The notes under the pieces: generated by a model
Databases searched by the model: none
The model's input: only the letters and a program-made list of their open reading frames with translations
What the model was told of the DNA's origin: nothing
Source: Spirosoma panaciterrae DSM 21099
GTDB taxonomy: Bacteria; Bacteroidota; Bacteroidia; Cytophagales; Spirosomataceae
Direction: 5' to 3'
DNA length: 64,000 nucleotides
NCBI RefSeq assembly: GCF_000374025.1
Contig: NZ_KB893181.1
Coordinates: forward strand, 1-64,000
Translations under genes and position numbers: made by a program
Part shown: positions 9,147 through 18,630 of the stretch, piece after piece
How the letters are laid out: every line of letters begins with the position of its first letter
How positions within the stretch are numbered: position 1 is the first letter of the stretch

Positions 9147-9169
9147 CGCGGCCCTCTCAGAGGGCCGCG
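9147..9169. terminator. GC-rich hairpin between convergent genes
   Basis: Arms CGCGGCCCTCT (9147-9157) and AGAGGGCCGCG (9159-9169) form a very stable stem, open at the tip to make a short loop. There is no T run, so it is a poor textbook terminator. Its position between the ends of dsbD and the FabH-like gene suggests it terminates or stabilises both transcripts. Confidence 0.5.
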
Positions 9170-9173
9170 CTAC

Positions 9174-10112
9174 TTATACTTCGACCAGCATGGCCCCGTA
9201 GGAGTAGCCTCCACCAAATACGGTGACGACAATGTGTTGGCCTTTTTGGAAAGTATTCCACTGTTCCGAAAGCGCTATAGCACAACCCGCACAGCCTGTG
9301 TTGCCATAATGCTGGATGTTGGAAATCAATTTCTCTTCAGGTAAGCCAAGCGTATTCATGACATTGCGGGAAATGCGCAGATTAGCCTGATGAGGCAGTA
9401 TATAATCGACATCAGCCAGGGTAAGTCCGCAACGCTCCAGCACCTGTAGGCTGGCTTTGGGCATATACTGGCAGGCATTAATAAATACATCGCGCCCGTG
9501 AGGCATTGTAACCCCCCCATCGGCTGGGCGCATCATTACACCCGTAGTCGCTTTGGGCGTATGAGCCGCTCCGCCAGTCAGTAAGGCTTTAATCGAGAAA
9601 TCGGCCTCGCTTTGTCGCTCCTTAGTAATTAACAAAGCGGCCGCACCATCACCCCATAAATGCCCCGAAATCGTATCCTGTTCGTTGTAGTAGAGCGTGT
9701 TGTGCTCTGCCACAATCACTAAGGCACGAGTAGCTTTGTTCAGCGCAAAATAGCCTTCAACAACTTCAATGGCATTGAGTAATGATGAACAGGCTGTCGA
9801 TACGGAAATAACCGGAATGTCGGCAATTCCCAGATAATGCTGAGCTTCGTGAGCGAGCGAAACGATGGTATCGTAAGGTGTATACGTAGCACCTACAATT
9901 AAATCGATAGTCGAGAGATCGGTTTTTTCCTGAAGTCGTTTTACGACTTCGATGGTCATCGTATTGGTATTTTCACCGGGAGCAGCTTTACGTCGCTCCC
10001 TGATTCCGGTACGTTCAATAATCCAGTCGCTGGATAATCCGTTGAGCTGGGTAAAGTGTTCGTTGCCAACTACCTCTGTTGGAAGGTAATGGCTTACTGC
10101 ATGTATATACAT
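9174..10112 (-). CDS. 3-oxoacyl-ACP synthase III (FabH-like ketosynthase)
   Basis: The 312-residue thiolase-fold enzyme carries the full catalytic triad: Cys108 in STACSS, His241 in LPHQAN and Asn271 in HYGNTGCAG. FabH condenses acetyl-CoA with malonyl-ACP to start fatty-acid synthesis; relatives use other acyl-CoAs in specialised pathways. It stands alone with no other fab gene nearby, and its N-terminus (MYIHAVSHYLPTEVVGN) differs from housekeeping FabH. It may be an accessory paralogue, and the symbol fabH is withheld. The family is certain; the substrate is not. Confidence 0.88.
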   Translation of the reverse strand: MYIHAVSHYLPTEVVGNEHFTQLNGLSSDWIIERTGIRERRKAAPGENTNTMTIEVVKRLQEKTDLSTIDLIVGATYTPYDTIVSLAHEAQHYLGIADIPVISVSTACSSLLNAIEVVEGYFALNKATRALVIVAEHNTLYYNEQDTISGHLWGDGAAALLITKERQSEADFSIKALLTGGAAHTPKATTGVMMRPADGGVTMPHGRDVFINACQYMPKASLQVLERCGLTLADVDYILPHQANLRISRNVMNTLGLPEEKLISNIQHYGNTGCAGCAIALSEQWNTFQKGQHIVVTVFGGGYSYGAMLVEV

Positions 10113-10261
10113 TAGGCCAAATAAGTTGGGCTATGCGAAGATAACCCTTAATTAACGTCTAAAGTTAAATCCTTCCGGGAAAACGTAGTATTCCACATTG
10201 GAACAATACCATAAAGTATTCGATATGTCCTGTTAATTGGTTAAATAAATCATATTGACTG

Positions 10262-11380
10262 CTATCTGAGGACTAGCTCATAAAAACTAAGTAGCTTTTT
10301 AGCTTCCTGGGTCCAGCTAAAATACTGCTCGACCGCTTCACGCCCTCGTTGGCCCATGGACCGGGCTTCGTCGGGATGCTCGATCAAATACCTGAGTGCA
10401 TCGGTAATTTGAGCCGGATCGTTTGGGGATACACACAAACCACATCGGTGCCGTTCAACGACCTGTTTGTAAAGTGGAAAGTTGGAGGTGACAACAGGCA
10501 GACCCAGCGCCATGTACTCAAATAATTTGGTTGTATACGAATCGGGATAATCGCCTACAGGTTTTAGTAGGGCTAGACCGGCAGTGGCTCCGGCAGCATA
10601 TCGGAAGGCTTCTCGCTGATCGGTGTAGCCATAGAATTGTAGATTCGTTTTTACATTGTCGAATTGGGGAAGTCTGGCCAGATCATCATCGGTAAACGTT
10701 CGATTCCCAAACAAATGCACGACAAACTCGGGATAACTGGTTTTTAGCTGAACCAATGCATCGACCAGGGTATCGAAAGCCCGTTCGAAACTAAGTAAGC
10801 CAATGTAAAAAAAAGAAGGCTGTTTGGGGTGGGGTCGATACGGCGCCCGAAACGGCTCCAGAAAGCTGGGTAATGGGTAGTTGTAAATCACCTCATAGGG
10901 TTTGGTCAAGCGCGTGTACGTACTCAGATAAGCATGTTCCGTGAAAATCAGATAGCAATGCTTACGCGCAAACTGGTCGATTTTGTAAAAGGCTTTTTCC
11001 AGCAAGCGCCCCCGATTGAGGGTTTTAAAGTGCATTTTCTTGTACAGATTTTCCTGCACTTCATAAATCACTTTAGCGCCTAAAAGCTGAAAGACAAAAG
11101 CAAATGGCAAAAATTCGGGTACATACACGTGCACCAGTTTCGGACGAATCCATAACCCTCGGAGCAAAGCATAGGGACTGGCAAATAAGGCTCGCCAGAT
11201 TACGCGACTGAAGTATGGCAAACGAATAAACTGGATGGTGCCAGACCGGGTAGTGTCGGCGCGGGGTAATGCACAATAGACGTCATACAGTTCGGCCAGG
11301 GCAGGGCATTGTTTGAAAACGATTCGGGGGTCCTGAGCGGGGTGTGCTGTACTAATGTGCAAAACACGGATTTTCTTCAT
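10262..11380 (-). CDS. Glycosyltransferase family 4-like protein
   Basis: The 372-residue GT-B fold enzyme has the N-terminal acceptor domain opening KIRVLHISTAHPAQDPRIV and the C-terminal nucleotide-sugar domain with FEYMALGLPVVTSNFPLYKQVV, followed by the usual closing helix. It transfers a sugar from an activated donor to an unknown acceptor, probably a glycolipid or surface polysaccharide at the inner membrane face. Its ATG overlaps the stop of the DUF922-like gene by 4 bases (ATGA), so the two are co-transcribed. It is separate from the large polysaccharide locus that starts 5 kb away. Confidence 0.85.
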   Translation of the reverse strand: MKKIRVLHISTAHPAQDPRIVFKQCPALAELYDVYCALPRADTTRSGTIQFIRLPYFSRVIWRALFASPYALLRGLWIRPKLVHVYVPEFLPFAFVFQLLGAKVIYEVQENLYKKMHFKTLNRGRLLEKAFYKIDQFARKHCYLIFTEHAYLSTYTRLTKPYEVIYNYPLPSFLEPFRAPYRPHPKQPSFFYIGLLSFERAFDTLVDALVQLKTSYPEFVVHLFGNRTFTDDDLARLPQFDNVKTNLQFYGYTDQREAFRYAAGATAGLALLKPVGDYPDSYTTKLFEYMALGLPVVTSNFPLYKQVVERHRCGLCVSPNDPAQITDALRYLIEHPDEARSMGQRGREAVEQYFSWTQEAKKLLSFYELVLR

Positions 11381-12459
11381 TTAATAACCCCCAAACTTCG
11401 TAGTTCGGCATCTATCTTTTGGTTCCAGCGTTCCTGAGCCGCCTGATTGATGCTATGATTGGTTTCGTCGTCGTACTGGGTCTGCATTTTGTTCAGTTCC
11501 CTGAACGACTCAATAAACTTGTATTGGGCAATGCTGTTGTAATCTTCCAGGGTGAGGCTATCGGCCACTAACTTACGTTTGAATCGCTCCACAATAATTT
11601 TGGTAATGTCGAAGTGGCGTTGTTCGTGATTGAGCGAATAGGCATTACGGGCATCACTCCGGCCCCACGATGAGGTTTTCAGCATATAGGCTTTCGCTAC
11701 CAGATTCAGCGTGATGATTCCATCTTTTACCGAGCTTTTACCTTCATACGAAAAACTGGTAAATACTTCGGCCGCGTAATGGCTCCCCTTACGCGGCTCG
11801 GCTTTAAAATCGTTCCAGGTTAGCTTACGAGCGGTGTTGTAGCGCACGGTATCATCATCGGTAATTCGGGTATCGTCGATAAAATTGACGCGCAGAGTTT
11901 TCGCTAGTTTCTCATTCTGGTTACTCTCCCGATTCATGTATTCGTTGAACCGACGAAGGGCAGCTACCAGCGTCTGCCGTATCGACGACTCAATGATGGC
12001 TGTCTGGCCCATTGGGCGTACATACTTCGTACCGCCCCGGTAATCCATCAGGTGCGTAAGGGTTTCGGTGCCATTGTCATCCTTGCCAAGAAGTTCGAAA
12101 TCAACATCGAACGAAAATTGCCCGTTGACCCGGTTGCCACTGGCTGTTTCGAGTACCTTACACTCCCGTATCCGTAGCCCGATCGGGCGTAAGGCTTTAT
12201 TCTGCTTCAGGCTTTGGTTGATGAAGGATTGAAAACTGCCCGCCATACCCCCTTCCAGATCGACAGGTAAGGGTGGTTGATTCAGGTTCAGGGCTAACCG
12301 GGCAATCGGGCCCCGGTCTGAGCGCTGATCAATCACTCTGGCGATATAAAATTCTTTTGGAACAATCGGTAACGATTCTGTTTGCAGCCTGATCGGGTCG
12401 ACCTGGGGTGAAAAAGACAGGAGTCCAGTAAAAAGTAAGGCAAAAAAGATGTAACGCAT
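11377..12459 (-). CDS. Secreted DUF922-like protein with HEQRHFD motif
   Basis: From the ATG at 12459 the protein is 360 residues and starts with a clean signal peptide (MRYIFFALLFTGLLSFS). The longer frame from 12588 would begin inside the secA terminator and is rejected. The C-terminal third has TWNDFKAEP and then NHEQRHFDITKIIVERF, a pattern seen in DUF922 proteins, thought to be Zn-dependent peptidase-like because of the HExxH-like His/Glu cluster. The N-terminal half is unassigned. It is coupled to the glycosyltransferase downstream. Confidence 0.7.
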   Translation of the reverse strand: MRYIFFALLFTGLLSFSPQVDPIRLQTESLPIVPKEFYIARVIDQRSDRGPIARLALNLNQPPLPVDLEGGMAGSFQSFINQSLKQNKALRPIGLRIRECKVLETASGNRVNGQFSFDVDFELLGKDDNGTETLTHLMDYRGGTKYVRPMGQTAIIESSIRQTLVAALRRFNEYMNRESNQNEKLAKTLRVNFIDDTRITDDDTVRYNTARKLTWNDFKAEPRKGSHYAAEVFTSFSYEGKSSVKDGIITLNLVAKAYMLKTSSWGRSDARNAYSLNHEQRHFDITKIIVERFKRKLVADSLTLEDYNSIAQYKFIESFRELNKMQTQYDDETNHSINQAAQERWNQKIDAELRSLGVIK

Positions 12460-12554
12460 GCTGTACCAATAACGATTCTGTTTACCGGAAAGTGTCTGCA
12501 AACCGCCTTTTACCTGTTCATAAAGTGTGCCGGAAATCGAAAAATGAGCCATTA

Positions 12555-12591
12555 AAAATGCCCGCCAAACACAGGGGTCGACGGGCATTTT
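12555..12591 (-). terminator. Intrinsic terminator of secA
   Basis: Arms AAAATGCCCG (12555-12564) and CGGGCATTTT (12582-12591) lie just past the secA stop. On the minus strand the RNA hairpin ends in a U run (complement of the A run at 12554-12558). Confidence 0.8.
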
Positions 12592-12612
12592 ACTGACTAA
12601 TTGCAGACGGGT

Positions 12613-15600
12613 TTAGTCGATGAGCATGGCTTTGCCACTGATCACATCGTTCTCGACGGTTTTAAACTTCACATCCCGTTTTACCGAGCCATCTGCATAC
12701 TGTACGTTTACACGGGCATTCCGATCAAGCTTAGCTACTCGTACTGGCGCCTGCCGCTGAGCAGGCATAGGCGGAGCGCCTGCACCCATCGCATCGTTTT
12801 CGGCCATACGACGTGCATACTCTTCCGGGCCGGTGGCCAGGTGATCGTCGCTGAAGTCCTGTGCATTCGTTTGCAGCTTTGGCTGCGGCTGTGGGCGGTG
12901 TTGAGCGGGCGCCTGGCGGATTTCCTGCTGCACTTCTTCTGGCTCCTGGGCTGGAATATCGGCCTTGGTCAGGAAGCTAATCGTGTCGAAATTGACTTTA
13001 TTGAGGAATCGCTTAAATAGCTCTACCGATTCAAACTTATACACCAGCAAGGGGTCTTTCTGCTCAAAAACGGCATTTTGTACCGATTGCTTAAGATCGT
13101 CCATTTCACGCAGGTGCTCTTTCCACTCTTGGTCAATGACCGATAGCGTGACTGCTTTCTCCATTTCTGTCACGATTTCACGAGCGCCCGAGTCGACCGC
13201 TTTGCGCAGGTCAGACACGACGGTCAACTCATGGATACCATCGGAGAACGGCACTACGATGTTTTTGATCTGATGCCCCTGCTCATTCAATACTTGAGTC
13301 AGAATGGGTAATGCTTTTTCGGCAATGGCCTGATTTTTGGCCTGATAATGCGCTTCAGCTTCTTCGTATATACGGCGAGTCAGATCAGGTTTCTTCAGAC
13401 GGTTAAACTCTTCATTGCTCAGCTCGGGCGAGAAACCCAGCGTAGTCAGTAACTGAAGTTTAATCTCCTCATAGTTACCTTCAGAGTTATTAACCACCTC
13501 CTCAACCACATCGTACATGGTGTTGGCAATATCCAGCGGTAAACGGTCACCAAATAGGGCATTCCGACGGCGCTTGTAGATTGCCTCCCGCTGATAGTTC
13601 ATCACGTCATCGTACTCAAGCAGCCGTTTCCGAATCCCGAAGTTGTTTTCTTCCACTTTCTTCTGCGCCCGTTCGATGGATTTGGTAATCATCGAGTGCT
13701 GAATGACTTCACCCTCTTCCAGCCCCATACGGTCCATAACCTTTGCAATCCGTTCGGAACCGAACAAACGCATCAGGCTATCTTCCAGCGAAACAAAGAA
13801 CTGCGACGTACCCGGATCGCCCTGACGACCCGAACGCCCACGCAGCTGACGGTCGACCCGACGCGATTCATGGCGCTCGGTACCGATAATAGCCAAGCCT
13901 CCGGCTGCCCGTGATTCGGGGGTTAGTTTAATATCCGTACCCCGACCCGCCATGTTCGTCGCAATGGTAACCGTACCCGGTAAACCTGCCGTAGCAACAA
14001 TTTCGGCTTCGCGCTGGTGATACTTAGCATTCAGAACCTGGTGCTGAATCTTGCGGAGCGTAAGTAAACGGCTGAGCAATTCAGAGTTTTCGACCGAAGT
14101 CGTACCGACCAGGACCGGACGACCCTTTTCGACCAGACTGGTAATTTCGTCAACGACGGCATTGTATTTTTCACGAACCGAACGGTACACTTTATCTTCT
14201 TCATCCTTCCGGCTAATGGCGCGGTTAGTAGGAATCACTACTACGTCCATTTTGTAAATCTGCCAGAATTCAGAGGCTTCCGTTTCGGCCGTACCTGTCA
14301 TACCTGCCCGCTTATGGTACATGCGGAAATAGTTCTGGAGCGTAACGGTGGCGTAGGTTTGGGTAGCATCTTCTACCTTAACGTTCTCTTTTGCTTCAAC
14401 AGCCTGGTGCAAGCCATCTGACCACCGCCGACCTTCCATAATCCGGCCCGTTTGCTCATCCACAATCTTTACCTTTCCGTCCATAATGACGTATTCAGTA
14501 TCCCGTTCGAACAGACAGTATGCTTTCAGAAGCTGATTGACGGTGTTGATCCGTTGGGTCTTAACGGAGTAATCACGGATAACGGCTTCCTTATGAAGTA
14601 ATTTCTCCTGCTCCGAAAAATCAGCATCTTTATCAATCGCGTTCAGATCAATTGATAGGTCGGGTAGGATAAAGAAGTTTGGATCTTCGCCCGAGCCGGT
14701 AATGTAGTCAATCCCCTTTTCGGTAAGATCAATGCTGTTGTGCCGCTCATCAATGGTGAAATAAAGAGGAGCATCGGCCTCAGGCATTAACTTCTGGTTT
14801 TCGGCCAGATAAATTGCCTCCGTTTTCTGAAGCAGCGCTTTATTGCCGGTTTCACTCAAAAACTTGATCAGTGGCTTGTGCTTAGGTAACCCCCGATGTG
14901 CCCGGAATAGCGATAGCCCTCCTTCTTTTTCATCGCCAGCAGCAATTTTCCGCTTGGCATCATTCAGAAAGTCGTATACTAATTTCCGTTGTGCTTCGAC
15001 CACACGAGCTACCCGGGGTTTTAATTCGATATAATCCTGCTCATCACCACGCGGAACCGGGCCACTAATAATCAACGGGGTCCGGGCATCATCGATCAGG
15101 ACGGAGTCCACCTCATCGACCATGGCGTAGTGGTGTTTGCGTTGAACCAGTTCGCCTGTTTCGCGCGCCATATTGTCGCGGAGGTAATCGAAGCCGAATT
15201 CATTGTTCGTGCCGTATGTAATATCTGCCAGGTAAGCTTGCTTGCGCTGTTCGGAGTTCGGCTGGTGTTTATCAATACAGTCGACGCGTAAGCCATGAAA
15301 TTCAAACAGGGGCCCCATCCATTCGGAGTCACGCTTGGCCAGATAGTCATTGACCGTTACGATATGAACTCCCTGACCAGCCAGACCATTCAGAAAGGCT
15401 GGGAACGTAGCTACGAGAGTCTTTCCTTCACCAGTTGCCATTTCAGCAATTTTGCCCTGGTGTAGCACAACCCCCCCAATGATTTGAACATCGTAATGCA
15501 CCATATCCCATTTAATGGGTGATCCGGCCGCATCCCAGCGATTGGCCCAGTGAGCCAAATCACCATCGATGACTACGTTTTTCTTTCGGGTAGCCAGTTC

Positions 15601-16008
15601 ACGGTCCAAGTCGGTAGCCGTAACGGTAAGTTGTTCATTTTCGGTAAATCGACGGGCTGTTTCTTTGACAACCGCAAAAGCGCGAGGGAGAATATCCAGC
15701 AGAACGCGTTCCAGTTCAGTATTCCGTTCAGCTTCGAGCTTATCAATCCGGTTGAAGAGCTGCTCTTTGTCGTTGACGTCGATTTCTGGGTTCCCTGCCT
15801 GTTCTTTAAGCTCGGTGAGTTGATTATCAATATCCGCTAACTCATCAGAGATCTGAGCTTTAAGAGAGGCCGAAACCTGCCGCAATTCATCATTGGACAG
15901 ATCTTTTAACCGGGCAAATTCGGTATTTACCTTTTCCACATAAGGGAGCAATTCTTTAATGTCCCGCTGGGATTTGGTACCGAAAAGTTTCGCTATGAGG
16001 TTAATCAT
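12613..16008 (-). CDS. secA: Protein translocase ATPase SecA
   Basis: The 1131-residue motor protein drives Sec-dependent export through SecYEG. Visible elements are the Walker A loop MATGEGKTLVATFP (about residue 190), the DEAD-type Walker B DEVDSVLIDDARTP (about 298), the long pre-protein cross-linking region, and motif VI-like GTERHESRRVDRQLRGRSGRQGDPG. It is longer than E. coli SecA (901), as is common in Bacteroidota. The C-terminus is Gln/Pro-rich and then ends in a short basic segment; the Cys-rich SEC-C zinc motif is not present. A well-spaced -33/-7 promoter lies about 85 bases upstream. Confidence 0.97.
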   Translation of the reverse strand: MINLIAKLFGTKSQRDIKELLPYVEKVNTEFARLKDLSNDELRQVSASLKAQISDELADIDNQLTELKEQAGNPEIDVNDKEQLFNRIDKLEAERNTELERVLLDILPRAFAVVKETARRFTENEQLTVTATDLDRELATRKKNVVIDGDLAHWANRWDAAGSPIKWDMVHYDVQIIGGVVLHQGKIAEMATGEGKTLVATFPAFLNGLAGQGVHIVTVNDYLAKRDSEWMGPLFEFHGLRVDCIDKHQPNSEQRKQAYLADITYGTNNEFGFDYLRDNMARETGELVQRKHHYAMVDEVDSVLIDDARTPLIISGPVPRGDEQDYIELKPRVARVVEAQRKLVYDFLNDAKRKIAAGDEKEGGLSLFRAHRGLPKHKPLIKFLSETGNKALLQKTEAIYLAENQKLMPEADAPLYFTIDERHNSIDLTEKGIDYITGSGEDPNFFILPDLSIDLNAIDKDADFSEQEKLLHKEAVIRDYSVKTQRINTVNQLLKAYCLFERDTEYVIMDGKVKIVDEQTGRIMEGRRWSDGLHQAVEAKENVKVEDATQTYATVTLQNYFRMYHKRAGMTGTAETEASEFWQIYKMDVVVIPTNRAISRKDEEDKVYRSVREKYNAVVDEITSLVEKGRPVLVGTTSVENSELLSRLLTLRKIQHQVLNAKYHQREAEIVATAGLPGTVTIATNMAGRGTDIKLTPESRAAGGLAIIGTERHESRRVDRQLRGRSGRQGDPGTSQFFVSLEDSLMRLFGSERIAKVMDRMGLEEGEVIQHSMITKSIERAQKKVEENNFGIRKRLLEYDDVMNYQREAIYKRRRNALFGDRLPLDIANTMYDVVEEVVNNSEGNYEEIKLQLLTTLGFSPELSNEEFNRLKKPDLTRRIYEEAEAHYQAKNQAIAEKALPILTQVLNEQGHQIKNIVVPFSDGIHELTVVSDLRKAVDSGAREIVTEMEKAVTLSVIDQEWKEHLREMDDLKQSVQNAVFEQKDPLLVYKFESVELFKRFLNKVNFDTISFLTKADIPAQEPEEVQQEIRQAPAQHRPQPQPKLQTNAQDFSDDHLATGPEEYARRMAENDAMGAGAPPMPAQRQAPVRVAKLDRNARVNVQYADGSVKRDVKFKTVENDVISGKAMLID

Positions 16009-16028
16009 TTTGCTAGTCGTTAGTCGTC

Positions 16029-16088
16029 AGCCGTTAGTCGACAGGAGATAAGTCAAGGACAAACGACTATCGACTGACGGCTTTTTTT
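16029..16088. repeat. Hairpin repeat of TTAGTCG-like units upstream of secA
   Basis: Arms at 16029-16041 and 16070-16082 pair over 13 bases with one G-U type mismatch and are followed by seven T. The left arm sits inside tandem TTAGTCGTCAG units. It looks like a plus-strand terminator but no plus-strand gene precedes it. It lies in the secA leader and could influence secA translation or mRNA stability. Confidence 0.5.
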
Positions 16089-16091
16089 CTA

Positions 16092-16121
16092 CAAATTTAG
16101 TGCATTAACGTGGGACTACAA
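16092..16121 (-). promoter_or_regulatory. Bacteroidota-type promoter of secA (-33 and -7)
   Basis: On the minus strand TTG (16119-16121) is followed after 19 bases by TAAATTTG (16092-16099), matching the TTG-n19-TAnnTTTG consensus. This is the best-spaced promoter in the window. Transcription would start near 16085. Confidence 0.65.
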
Positions 16122-16182
16122 GGTAAGACCATGTTGCACAGACACCTTATTATAAGGGAATGATGATTTGAAAGGAATCTAT

Positions 16183-16190
16183 TACTTTTG
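16183..16190 (+). promoter_or_regulatory. Bacteroidota-type -7 element for the polysaccharide export operon
   Basis: TACTTTTG matches TAnnTTTG and lies 33 bases before the export gene's ATG. No TTG is found at the ideal -33 spacing. Confidence 0.5.
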
Positions 16191-16222
16191 CAGTTCAATT
16201 TTCGGCCCAACAGCCACTGTTC

Positions 16223-18610
16223 ATGCATACTAAGGACAAATTGTCACGTTTTCCTCATCGTATTAACCTGTTCCATGCTGTTGTCCTGCTATTTTTACTG
16301 ACAGGATCGTACGAAATCTTCGCTCAGAATCCTCGCTCGCGGGTCGATCAGCTAACGGATGATGAAGTAGAAAGTTTTTATCGACGCGCCCAGGCTAGTG
16401 GCCTTTCAGAAGCACAGATTGAGCAGGCTGCCATGTCGCAGGGCTATACGCTGGACGATATTGCCAAGATGCGGAAGCGTATTGACGCGATCCGTACCAA
16501 AACATCCGGTGCTTTAAGTTTAACCTCCGTTGATTCAAAAACAACGGGCCGGACCCTTCCTTCAGACCTTTCCCGTCGATCAGACTCTTTATTCGTAACG
16601 CGTAAAGATACCAGCCGAAAACTGCGCGTATTCGGGGCTGCCTTGTTCGAGAACGCCAATTTATCATTTGAACCCAATTTACGTATTGCCACACCCCGTA
16701 ATTATGTAGTTGGCCCTGACGACGAAATTCGCATCGACATTGCCGGCGCATCGACAGGCGAGTTCCTCTTAAAAGTTAGCCCGGACGGGACTGTGAAGGT
16801 GCCTAATCTGGCTCCCATTTTTGTAAGTGGATTGACTATTGAGCAGGCTGAGCAGCGTATCATTGCCCGATTACGGCAGGGAGGCTATCAGGGTTTAGGC
16901 ACACCGGGTAGTAATACGACGGCCAACCTTACCCTGACAAATATTCGTAGTATTCGGGTCACATTGGTTGGTGAGGTAGTCCGACCTGGTACTTATACGA
17001 TTTCCTCTCTCGGCTCAGCATTTAATGCGCTGTATTTAGCAGGAGGGCCAAATCCAGAAACAGGGTCGTTTCGTAAGATTAGCGTGATTCGTGGTAATCG
17101 AGTTGTGCGGACAATTGATTTATATGATTTTATTCTGCGGGCCGATCAGCGCGACAATATTCAGTTGCGGGATCAGGACGTCATTCGGGTAGCTGATTAC
17201 GAAACGCGTGTTGAACTGACGGGGCAAGTTCGTCGCCCGGCTATTTTTGAAGTATTGCCTGGAGAAACCCTTCAAACGCTTCTAAGTTTTGCCGGAGGCT
17301 TTGCCGACGATGCGTATCGGGCTGCGATTACGCTTCGGCGCAATACCAACCGTGAGCGACGAATTGTTACCATTACAGAAGATCAAATTAAGAATTTCAT
17401 CCCACAGAAAGGGGACAAATATGAGGTTGGAAAGATTCTGGAACGGTATGAGAATCGAGTTCAGGTAGCGGGTGCTGTCATGCGTCCCGGTGATTATGCA
17501 CTTGAGCCCGGTTTAGAAACCGTTCGTCAACTGATCAATCGGGCAGATGGTCTCCGTAAGGATGCGTTTACGAACCGCGCTTCGATTATTCGTGAACGCC
17601 CCGATATGGATCGGGAGAATCTATCATTTGACCTGGGCAAGCTGATGCGTGGCGAAATTGCGGATATTCCTCTGATGCGGCAAGATAGCTTAACGGTCTT
17701 ATCCATTCGGGATTTGCGCGAACCGTATTACGTTACCATTGAAGGTGCTGTCAATAAGCCAGATACAGTTGAATATGTCTTGAACATGAGTGTAGCTGAC
17801 CTAATTGCGCAGGCAGGTGGTTTCCAGGAAGGAGCTAAACCCAATCTGATCGAAGTCGCTCGACGGATCAGGCAGGATTCAGCTGGAATCAGTACGACAT
17901 TACAGGAAATTCATCGATTTTCGATAGATCGTAACTTGCAGATTACCGCTTTAGAAGGTACCTCTCCTGAATTCAGACTTCGTCCATTCGATATTGTTTA
18001 TGTTCGTACCTCTGTGAATTATGAATCCCAGCAGCAGGTGTATATTTTTGGGGAGGTCATGCAGCCAGGTAATTACTCTATTTTTAGCCGGGCTGAGCGT
18101 ATTAGTGACGTAATAAAGAGAGCAGGGGGGCTAAAACCGCAGGCTTATCTGCCGGGAGCACAGTTTAGACGAAAAGGTAGAATTATTGCGAATGATTTGA
18201 GCAATATTCTGGCGAGTTCTGGAATTGAAGAAAATCTGCTGGTTCAGGATGGCGACTCATTGTATATACCTCAAAGACAGGAAGTTGTTGCTGTTCAGGG
18301 GGCTGTTCTGAATCCAGGTGTTGTTAGCTATAAAGCAGATTATGGGTTTAACGATTATGTAAGCGAAGCGGGAGGGTTTACCGATAATGCGAGAAAGGGG
18401 AAGTCTTACATCGTTTATCCGAATGGTCGTAAAAACCGCACACACCATTTTCTTTTTATTACATCTCGCCCTAAAGTTTATCCCGGCTCAACAGTTGTAA
18501 TACCCTTTAAGCCGCTGGATAATAATAAATTAAGTGTTGCAGAGCGACTTGGTATACTATCCCTATTAACTACCGTATCAATTGCGCTTGTTAATTTATT
18601 ACTACGTTAA
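16223..18610 (+). CDS. Outer-membrane polysaccharide export protein (Wza-like, multiple SLBB domains)
   Basis: The 795-residue protein has a signal peptide (ending EIFAQ), a Poly_export domain from about residue 155 (YVVGPDDEIRIDIAGAS), then at least four SLBB-type ligand-binding repeats, each opening with a phrase such as RVTLVGEVVRPGTYTI, VELTGQVRRPAIFEV, VQVAGAVMRPGDYAL or VYIFGEVMQPGNYSI. A hydrophobic C-terminal helix (ILSLLTTVSIALVNLLL) could cross the outer membrane as in Wza. It forms the exit channel for exopolysaccharide. It is longer than E. coli Wza (about 380) because of the extra SLBB units. It opens the export/assembly operon with the chain-length regulator 20 bases downstream. 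Confidence 0.92.
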   Translation: MHTKDKLSRFPHRINLFHAVVLLFLLTGSYEIFAQNPRSRVDQLTDDEVESFYRRAQASGLSEAQIEQAAMSQGYTLDDIAKMRKRIDAIRTKTSGALSLTSVDSKTTGRTLPSDLSRRSDSLFVTRKDTSRKLRVFGAALFENANLSFEPNLRIATPRNYVVGPDDEIRIDIAGASTGEFLLKVSPDGTVKVPNLAPIFVSGLTIEQAEQRIIARLRQGGYQGLGTPGSNTTANLTLTNIRSIRVTLVGEVVRPGTYTISSLGSAFNALYLAGGPNPETGSFRKISVIRGNRVVRTIDLYDFILRADQRDNIQLRDQDVIRVADYETRVELTGQVRRPAIFEVLPGETLQTLLSFAGGFADDAYRAAITLRRNTNRERRIVTITEDQIKNFIPQKGDKYEVGKILERYENRVQVAGAVMRPGDYALEPGLETVRQLINRADGLRKDAFTNRASIIRERPDMDRENLSFDLGKLMRGEIADIPLMRQDSLTVLSIRDLREPYYVTIEGAVNKPDTVEYVLNMSVADLIAQAGGFQEGAKPNLIEVARRIRQDSAGISTTLQEIHRFSIDRNLQITALEGTSPEFRLRPFDIVYVRTSVNYESQQQVYIFGEVMQPGNYSIFSRAERISDVIKRAGGLKPQAYLPGAQFRRKGRIIANDLSNILASSGIEENLLVQDGDSLYIPQRQEVVAVQGAVLNPGVVSYKADYGFNDYVSEAGGFTDNARKGKSYIVYPNGRKNRTHHFLFITSRPKVYPGSTVVIPFKPLDNNKLSVAERLGILSLLTTVSIALVNLLLR

Positions 18611-18630
18611 GCGTCTCTTTTTACCACATT

